Assembly (NCBI GenBank): GCA_039707465.1
Contig: CM077643.1
Coordinates: 373,222,419-373,286,418 of the forward strand
Length of the DNA: 64,000 nucleotides
Source of the DNA: Rhabdophis nuchalis
Taxonomy: Eukaryota; Chordata; Lepidosauria; Squamata; Natricidae
Direction: 5' to 3'
The notes under the pieces are model-generated. The model was not told the origin of the DNA. It did not search any database and was given only the letters and a program-made list of their open reading frames with translations. The position numbers were made by a program, and so were the translations under genes. Shown piece after piece: positions 55,856-64,000 of this stretch. Each line of letters opens with the position of its first letter. The first letter of the stretch is position 1.

Positions 55856-55860
55856 GTTTG

Positions 55861-56004
55861 CAGAGTGAAAAACTTTTTACCCCCTTTCAGAAACCTGTTT
55901 AGTCAGAGGGATTGATGAGAATTACATTGGTCAAGTACTGTGCCAGCAGAAACAAAGTTTTAGGTACTACAGTGATTTCCTTCTCCAGCACATGAGTAAA
56001 TATA
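55861..56004. repeat. Short flank between the gypsy/L1 blocks
   Basis: Matches 4782-4926 of duplicate A and so is the right flank of the gypsy insertion. At about 56005 it switches abruptly to L1 ORF1 sequence equal to 45017 onward. Confidence 0.9.
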
Positions 56005-59000
56005 TTTGAGAGACAATGGAATTAAATATAATTGGAGACCGCCACAACAGTTGAAATTCTTTTATAAAGGGAGAATGTAAACGATTACTCCGCAAATAGA
56101 TGCAGTAATATATCATACTGCAGTTATGCGAGCTTGGACTGATTGAGAAAGATGAAGATATAACAGAAATTAAAAGTCAAATGCTTAAGATGGGTGGAAC
56201 ACACGTAAAAACTCTGACATTAGAAGAAAAAGGGGTTGTCTGGGGGCAAGATCCTAAAAGGCTAAAGCAGAAAGAAATTTCACCGGCGATGTCTGAACAA
56301 AAGAAAAGCCGCGAAGATACAAAGAGCGTGGACAAGTAGGCGGATCTTGGAAAAATGCAGGAAGCTGAGTGCGGGGAAAAGCTAATACTGTCTTCTTTTT
56401 TTGAGAGTTGAATTTAAGTAGACAGCCCAAAAGAAGTGACCCGACCATTGCCATGTCCCCTCCCCCACACTCTCTTTGTAGAGGCAGAAACCGATTGAGG
56501 ATGTGGGGGATGAAGATTGATTGTTACTTGTTGTTTGTTGTGTTTTATGTAATTTTTTGGTTTTTTTAATTATTATTTACGATTGGTGTTGGGATGTGGG
56601 CACGGAAAGGAAGAGGAGGGGATAGGATTAAAAAAGTTACAGCTTAAATGCGTTTTATAAAAATAATGACATTGAACGTGAAGGGAACAGGGAACCAGAT
56701 TAAAAGAAGACGATTGGAACTTAAAATTAAAAGGGACCTACCAGATATATTATTTTTGCAAGAAACTCATCAAAAATCTGAGGATTCAAATAGAATGTAT
56801 ATAAAGGGTATGCAAATTTATGAAAAATCCTTTGGAACTTCAAAAGCTAGAGGAGTTGCAACATTGATATCAGATAGGGTATATTTTGAACAAAAAAAAG
56901 TAATTGTGGATGATGAAGGAAGATATATAATAATTGTGGGAAATATTAATGAGGAAAAAGTGACACTTGTTAATTTATATCTACCGAATGAGAAACAAAA
57001 AGAATTTCTTGAAAAAATAACTAAAATCTTGGAAATTGAAAGTGTAGGGAAAGTAATTGTGGCTGGGGATTTTAATTTAATTAGGGATAAAATAGATAGT
57101 ACTAATCCCACTCGTTGTGGAGGAACAAATAAAGGGGAGACTTTAAATAAATGGATGCTTCGAAATGGCGTGGTGGATGTTTGGAGAGAAGTGAAAGGTA
57201 CTGAAAGAGTGTACACTTTTTACTCTAAGATATATAATACATATTCAAGAATTGATTATATTCTGGTTTCTAAAGATTTGTTGAATAATGTGGATAAAAT
57301 AGATGTGGGAATTTTTAAGGACTCTGATCATGCAGAAGTTACGATGGAAATAGATTTTAATTTTGAGAAAAAAAGAAGATGTTGGAGATATGATGATAAA
57401 CTATAAAAATGAGGAGGATAAAATATGGATATTTAAAAAATGGGAAGAAATTTGGAAATTGAATGATAATGGAGAGGTCAAATTTGAAATTGTTTGGGAT
57501 GCGATGAAAGCAGTATTTAGGGGAGAAAGTATTAAGTTATCAAGCAGGAAATATAGAAATTATAAAAATAAAATTGAACAGGATATAAGTCGGATCAAGG
57601 TATTGGAGAATCAATTTTTACTTACTAAGGAAAAAAATTTTTTGGAGGAGTTGAACTTGTTAAAAAATAAATTGATAGAAGAAGACATAGAATTGGTTAA
57701 AAAAATATAAGATATTTAAATAGGAACTTTTTTTGAATTTAGTAATAAAAACTCTAAGTTATTGGCAAGGATGGCGAAAAATAAAAGGGAGAAGAGAGAA
57801 ATTGGATCTCTGATAGATGATAAAGGTATAAGATGTTATAAAAAATTAGAGAAATGTGAAGTGGTTAGGAATTTTTTTCAAAAATTATACTCAAAAAAAT
57901 CAATTGATTTGGAAAAATTGAAAAGTCACTTAGAAAAATATGTTGTGAAAATTGACCAAATATATAAAGACTTGATGGAAGGAGAAATAACACAAGATGA
58001 GATTAACGAAATAATACAAAAGATAAAATTAGGGAAAGCTCCAGGCGAAGACGGATTACCTGCTGAGTTTTACGAAGAATTTAAGGAAATAATAATACCA
58101 AAATTGCAAAAATTATTTAATGGAATTTTACATGGTGGAGAAGTCCCGATGTCATGGAATAGAACGGTAATATCTCTAATCCCTAAACCAGATAAAGATT
58201 TGGAAAGGATTGAGTCCTATCGACCCATTTCTTTAATTAATCAAGATGCAAAGATATTTACCGCCATTATAAATAATAGATTAAGTAGATTTATAGATAG
58301 ACATATAAGTTATAATCAAGTAGGTTTTGTAAAGGGTAGATATATGAGTGACATTGTTAGAAGAGTATTAAATATTATAGATGTAGCTGAATATAATGGT
58401 GATAAAATAGATATAGTATCACTAGATATTTTTAAAGCTTTTGATTCCGTACAATGGGAAACTATTAAAGTAATTATTGAAGTATTAGGTTTTGGTAATA
58501 AATTTATACATGTTATTTCGAAATTGTATCAAAAAAGTAGTGCAAGAGTGATGGTGAACGGAATAATGACAGAAGAGATCAAATTGGAAGCGGGTACGAG
58601 ACAAGGATGTCCCTTGTCTCCAACATTATTTTTATTGGTTATGGAAATTTTGACCAAAATGATAGAAAAAGATGAAGAATTGGAAGGGTATAAGGGATAT
58701 AAGATAAATTTGTACGCAGATGATACTTTGATTATTTTGAAAGATATAGAGAAAGATTTGAAGAAGATACACAAGCATTTGAAAGAATTTGAAGGAATGA
58801 CAGGTTTGAAAGTAAATTGGTTAAAATCTGAATTATTAATGGATAATAATGGCAATGAGCGGGAGAATATGCAAGAACAATTTGGGATAGGGATCAAAAG
58901 TACATTGAAATATTTGGGTATAACACTTTCACTCAAAGTTAGAGAAATGAAAAAACTTAATTATGATGTGGTGATGAATGAAGTCGAGAAAAAGATAGAT

Positions 59001-60532
59001 AAATATAAAAAGATAAAGCTGTCTTGGTTTGGTAGAATTGCAATGTGTAAGATGATGTTGTTACCAAAGTTTAATTTTTTATTTGAGATGCTACCATTAA
59101 ATTTGACAGAGAAAGATATTGAAAGATATCAGAAGAAATTGGATAAATTTTGTAATGGTGGGAAAAGACCCAGATTATTGAAGAAAATGTGGTATCAAAA
59201 TCAAAAAGAAGGTGGATTGGGAATCCCCAATCTACTCAATTATTATTGGGCCTATGGTATCCGAACTGTGGTAAAAATACTTAAAGGTGAAGGTAGTCAC
59301 TGGAGAGATTTAGAGTTAAGAGATATTAAGAGATTCGGCTCAACATGGTTTTTAGATAAAGCAAAATCAAAAAGGGTAATTAATAGCTATTGGTTAAAGG
59401 GATTGAGTAAAATTTGGAATAAATTTGTTAAAACTTTAATTCCGGATATAATTTTTTTGGGGAAGACAATTGGAAATTGGCCGATTAAAACCAATATAAG
59501 TCGTGACAGGGTAATAGAAGATGAAAATATAGAAATTATAATAGATTGGCTAAAAACTTTAGGAAATGAGAGAAGGAAAAAAGAAATTGAAAAATTGGGT
59601 TTAGGCTGGTTTGAAAGAATACAAATAGAAAAATGGACTGAGAAAGTAAGGGGAAATTGCAAGATAAGCAGAAACAAAACTGAATTTGAACATTTAGTAT
59701 CTCAAATTATGAAATATGAAATTGGGTTAAAGGGACTCGTTAGTAAGATTTATAAGATTATAAATTTTGATGGAAAACCACAAATGGTGATGAAGATGAA
59801 TTGGGAAAAAGAACTCAATATTAAAATATCAGACTTAGATTGGAATGTGAATTGGAAAATTATGAGGATTTTATCTGTAAGGATTAAAGAACATAATTAT
59901 AAAGTTGTTTGGAAATGGTATTTGACTCCATTAAGATTATCGTTGATAGATAAAAACACTAGTAAAAAATGTTGGAGATGTGATATGGAATTAGGGACTT
60001 ATGAACATATGTGGTACAAATGTGATAAAGTTAAAAAGCTTTGGCAACAATTGGAGAAAATGTTATTTGAAATGATGGAGAAAAGAATAATGAGATCAGA
60101 AACTATATTACTGTTGATAATTAAGGAAACAGAACTAATAAAATATGAGAAAGAATTGATTAGAATTATGATTATAGTGGGTAGAATTATAATAGCTAGA
60201 TATTGGAAATTAGATGTGAATTTTAAAATAGAAGAGTGGTATTGTGAAATGTGGAAATTAGCTTTAAATGATAAAATGACATGTGACATTAAATTTAGAA
60301 ATGGTGTTTATAAAAAAGATACTTTTTGGAAAACTTGGAAACCATTTGTGGATTATGCGCTTGGAAATTTGGACGCTTCGATACCTGTACCCAGAGAACG
60401 TGGATTTTGGAGATCGTGAGGACATATCCGAAGAACCAAATCTTCCTTTCTTATGTTCAGCACAGGGTGAAATATTGTATATATATATTTTGTTGTAATG
60501 TCTAAAAATTTAATAAAAATATAAAAATAAAT
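56005..60532 (+). mobile_element. L1 LINE in gypsy copy 2 (no L2 insertion)
   Basis: Collinear with 45017-47599 and 49900-51851, differing at roughly ten positions that I noticed. It starts mid-ORF1 at a rearrangement junction, not at a retrotransposition end. Its 3' end and the AAATAGAC repeat (60533-60540) are as in copy 1. Confidence 0.92.
56648..60419 (+). pseudogene. L1 ORF2p, copy 2
   Basis: Endonuclease 56648-57406, then a 2-bp deletion at about 57403 shifts the frame to 57363-57710, then the two in-phase stops shared with copy 1, then an 885-codon frame 57762-60419 with the whole RT: 'IVSLDIFKAFDSVQW', 'AGTRQGCPLSPTLF', 'NLYADDTLIIL', and the Cys-rich C-terminus. It shows the RT uninterrupted and so documents the empty L2 site. 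Confidence 0.9.
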
Positions 60533-60540
60533 AAATAGAC

Positions 60541-63500
60541 GAAATGGACGAAGAAGAGCAAGGGGCCTGCATGAGGGTGACCGGACGCCTGCCGAGCCGC
60601 TCATTCATGCCCCAGCAAAAAACTGGGGCCTGCCTGGGTTGCGGAGGCGCCCACCAAAGACCCGACTGCCCCTTCAAGGCATCAGTTTGCCGTCGATGCG
60701 GCAGGAAAGGACACCTAGCAGCCGTGTGCCGCACCGCCGCTCCAGAAACAGCACCAACAGCCGCCACCAGACCTAATCCACCAGGACAGCAAACAGCTCA
60801 AAAAAGAACAAGACGCCGCCCGCCACAGCCGACCAACTGTTTCGCGCTGTCCGAGACGCCCCCAGCTCTGAACTATGACCTGGCAGAGAGTACGAGACTG
60901 ACCACGGTGGTTTGTTTAGAGGGGGTGGGAGTCAAGATGGAAGTAGACTCCGGGTCCTCTAGATCTCTCATTTCTTGGGCACGACTAGCTAAATTGTACC
61001 CCAAACTCCGTAAGCAGGACCTCACCCCTGCGACAACTCTCCTGAAAGATTACCAGGGCTCGCCCATTCCCATTCTAGGGCAGCACGGGGTGAGGGTGGA
61101 CTATGGCCCCTTCCATGGGTCCCTTCCCGTCCTGGTAGTGGCCAATTCCCTAGCTGTCTTGATCAGATTGGACTGGTTTCCAGCCTTGGGACTGTCAGTC
61201 CAAGGAGTGAACAGCGTGCCCGCCAGTTCTCTGGTAGACATCGTGCTTAAAGAATTCAGCGACGTCTTTGATGGCAGCCTAGGAAAGTACAGGGGCACCC
61301 CAGTCTCCCTGAACCTATACCCGCAGGTTGCATCTTTCTGCTTGAAGGCCCGCAGGCTGCCGTTCGCGCTCAAGCCCAAGGTTGAAATGGAATTAGAGCG
61401 ATTAGTGGCACAGGGCGTGCTCGAATCCGTCGATCAGGCGAAATGGGAGACCCCGATTGTGGTACCCATCAAGCCCGACGGGTCCGTCTGGATCTGCGCC
61501 GACTATAAATCGATAATCAACCTTGGGCTTCAGGCGAACCCATACCCGGTTCCAGTAGTACAGGACCTGCTCCACTCTTTGGGACAGGGACGCGTATTCT
61601 CGAAGCCTACCAACAGCTCCCTGTGGACGATGAGGCTGCGGAGGCACAGACTATCGTCACCCACCGAGGGGCTTTCCGTTGTCGCCGCCTCCAATTCGGC
61701 GTGTCCGTGGACCCGGGGATCTTCCAGAGCCTCATGGAGCGACTGCTCCATGGGCTCCCTGGTGTTGTACCGTACTTCGACGACATTCTGATTTCTGCTT
61801 CCAGCATATCAGAACTCGCCAAGACATTGCGGAAGGTCCTCAGGATTTTCAGGGGCGCGGGGTTGAAATTGCTGTGCCGAGGGTGGAATTCCTGGGCTTC
61901 ATAATTGATGCCCAAGGAATTCACCCAACCCCCTCCAAAGTCGAGGCCATCCAAAAGGCCCCCACTCCTGCCTCCAAGACGGAGCTGCAGGCATTCCTCG
62001 GCCTTTTGAATTTTTACATGCCGTTTATTCCCCATAAGGCATTGCTAGCCAAGCCGCTGCATCGGTTGCTCAGCCGATCCGCAGCCTGGTGCGGGGGCAG
62101 CCGCGAGGCGCATGCGTTCGCGGCTGTCAAAACCATGTTCACGTCCGATGCGGTACTAGTCCAGTACCATGACAGACTTCCTCTGACGCTTGCATGTGAT
62201 GCCTCCCCTTTTGGCCTGGGGGCTGTCCTGAGCCACGTCTTTCCAGACGGTTCAGAAGCCTCCATTGCTTTTTACTCCTGGACAATGTCTCAAACAGAGA
62301 GAAACTACAGCCAAATCGACAAGGAGGCTTTGGCTGTAGTGTCTGGGATTAAGAAGTTCCACAATTACCTCTACGGGCGGACTTTTTCCGTCGTCACAGA
62401 CCACAAGCTGCTCCTTGGGCTGTTGGCCGGTGACCGTCCGACCCCCCCCCATCCTTTCTCCCAGGATGACCCGTTGGACGGGTTTCCTGGCAGCGTATGA
62501 CTATATGCTGCTTTACCGTCCAGGCAAGCAGATAGGGCATGCCGATGCCCTAAGCCGCTGCCCTCTCCCGGGGACGGATTTGGCCCCAGTGCCGGCCCTT
62601 TCTGTCCTGACTGTGGCGGAGTCTGACCTCCCCTTGTCTTCCTCCGCCGTCGCCGCACACACCCGTGCTGACCCCGTCATCGCCCAGGTTTGCCGTTGGG
62701 TGCTGAGGGGGTGGCCTTCGGGCAGCGTGGCCGAAGAATTTCAGCCGTACAAGTCACGCCAGCTGGAGCTCGTGCTCCATTGCGGGTGCTTGTGTTGGGG
62801 AGATCGGGTCATCGTCCGCAAACCTCTAAGACACATGGTTCTTCAGTCGCTCCATGCCAATCACCCAGGCATAGTCCGCATGAAGGCATTGGCCCGGAGC
62901 TATGTCTGGTGGCCTGGCATGGACGCTGAAGTGGTGGATTGGATGGCCGCCTGTTCCACTTGCCAATCTTCCTGCCCTGCCCCGCCGGTGTCCCCGCCGA
63001 GGGAGTGGGACGTTCCCAGGAGCCCGTGGTCCCGGCTTCATTTGGATTTCGCGGGTCCCTTCCATGGCCAGAGTTTCCTTGTTGTGGTGGATGCGTTTTC
63101 CCGCTGGGTGGAAGTGATTGTCATGACTTCCACCACAGCGGAGAGCACAGTGCGCGCGTTGCGCCGCCTGTTCGCCACACACGGGTTGCCGGACGTCATT
63201 ATGTCCAACAACGGACCCCAATTTCAGTCCTCCACTTTCTTGGACTTTCTGGCCATCCAAGGGATCCGCCACGCGCCGGTCGCCCCTTATCACCCGGCGT
63301 CCAATGGACGTGCGGAAAGAGCAGTCCGCTCGGCCAAGGAAGCCTTGGCCCGTTTGGATAAAGGGGACTGGCAGGCAAGGGTGGCAGCGTACCTTTTGGG
63401 ACAGCATGTCACACGTTGCCCGACTACAAGGAAAAGCCCCGCAGAGCTCTTGATGGGCCGTCGCTTGTGGACCACGCTGGACAGACTGCACCCCAATTAC

Positions 63501-64000
63501 GACGGGGTGCAGAGGAGCAACCTGCAGGTTCCCTCTCCTTGCCTTTTCAAAATGGGGGACCTAGTCTGGGTGAGAAACTTCTCAGGGGAGCCGCGCTGGG
63601 TTCCCGCAACAGTCTTGGACTTAACCGGCCCCTGTTCTTACAGGGTCAGCCTACGCGATGGATCTGAGTGGCGGCACCACCTGGATCAACTAAGGCGCCG
63701 CCTGCCCGAGACGGCCTTTGCCACACCAGGCAGTTCCTGCCTGTTGGCCCCCGTTGGGCCGTTGTTTCCAGTTCAAGCCGAGCCGCAGAAGGTAACTCTG
63801 GAGGCCTTTGCCAGTCCAGGCCTCTCCTCATCAAGCACACCCGGCCGTCTCCTTCCGGACTACTCCACTCAAGCTGACACGGAAATGTGGGTCTCGCTGC
63901 TAGGAGGCCCACCCTGCCAAACAGCTGCCTGCCAGCACCCTTCAGGAACCTCAAGCCCGGTCTCCACGCCCCCTCGCCCGGACTTACCATTATCGCCGGT
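60541..64000 (+). pseudogene. Gypsy gag-end/pol, copy 2 (runs off the window)
   Basis: Collinear with 51860 onward and differing at about twenty positions. It shares both RT deletions and the Asn in integrase ('MSNNGPQF'). It lacks copy 1's integrase nonsense codon, so the core continues through 'ASNGRAERAV'. The C run at 62442-62450 is 9 bases compared with 7 in copy 1 and also disrupts the frame between RNase H and integrase. The 3' end and LTR lie beyond the window. Confidence 0.9.

Larger units (their letters stand above)
43602..55860 (+). mobile_element. Ty3/gypsy LTR retrotransposon, copy 1, with TSD GTTTG
   Basis: LTRs of 304 bp at 43607-43910 and 55552-55855 are flanked by GTTTG (43602-43606, 55856-55860). 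The unoccupied target is present once at 4777-4781 in duplicate A, so the insertion postdates the A/B duplication. Order is LTR, primer site, gag, [L1 insertion], nucleocapsid knuckles, protease, RT, RNase H, integrase, purine tract, LTR: the Ty3/gypsy order. The LTRs differ at five positions that I counted. The element is defective (gag stop, RT deletions, integrase nonsense codon). Confidence 0.95.

Noticed and set aside
56005..64000. Independent second gypsy insertion
   Set aside because: Same L1 at the same internal position, abrupt start in L1 ORF1 and lower divergence than between the LTRs all favour duplication of one block.

Overview
The window is vertebrate genomic DNA, almost certainly from a squamate reptile and most likely a snake. 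The evidence is the repeat mix (CR1 and L2 LINEs, L1, a Sauria-type tRNA SINE fragment, hAT MITEs, a Ty3/gypsy LTR element), long simple-sequence arrays, and small split genes with GT-AG introns. There are no bacterial-style operons, no tRNA or rRNA genes and no CRISPR array. The species cannot be named from the sequence.

The only host genes I can support are beta-defensin-like genes on the + strand. Two have an intact signal exon and an intact six-cysteine exon: gene 1 (15279-15882, 3' exon near 18710) and gene 2 (36058-36671, 3' exon near 37746). Gene 1 matches C-x6-C-x4-C-x9-C-x5-CC and gene 2 C-x6-C-x3-C-x9-C-x5-CC. Between them lie remnants of a further unit (27360-29895): second-intron sequence and two tandem orphan 3' exons, without exons 1 and 2. 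The flanks are built from recurring non-coding modules (near 1-4200, 4200-12480, 18876-19270, 31790-32945, 38080-43150), so the locus has grown by repeated tandem duplication. On top of that, 1-4781 and 38524-43606 are near-identical direct repeats 38.5 kb apart, implying a higher-order duplication unit that holds both genes.

The rest is mobile DNA, much of it nested and datable by comparing duplicated modules. 5834-11057 is an ORF1-only L1 (HAL1-like) with an 18-bp target-site duplication, split by an antisense L2 with an uninterrupted 988-codon frame. 16340-18560 is an internally deleted antisense L2 in intron 2 of defensin gene 1. 19480-22728 is an L2 with a roughly 1000-codon open frame. 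22740-27360 is a patchwork of CR1, SINE, hAT, a 106-bp-arm palindrome and CTAC/CTAT arrays. 29902-31785 and 33266-35103 are 5'-truncated L2 copies, the second inside an antisense L1 fragment.

The right third (43607-64000) is a Ty3/gypsy element with 304-bp LTRs and a GTTTG target duplication. An L1 is inserted between its gag and pol parts, and an L2 is inserted in that L1, giving three nesting levels. The gypsy/L1 block is then repeated from about 56005 to the window end without the L2, so the L2 arrived after the duplication. Both gypsy copies are defective: they share two RT deletions and an Asn at the expected second integrase Asp.
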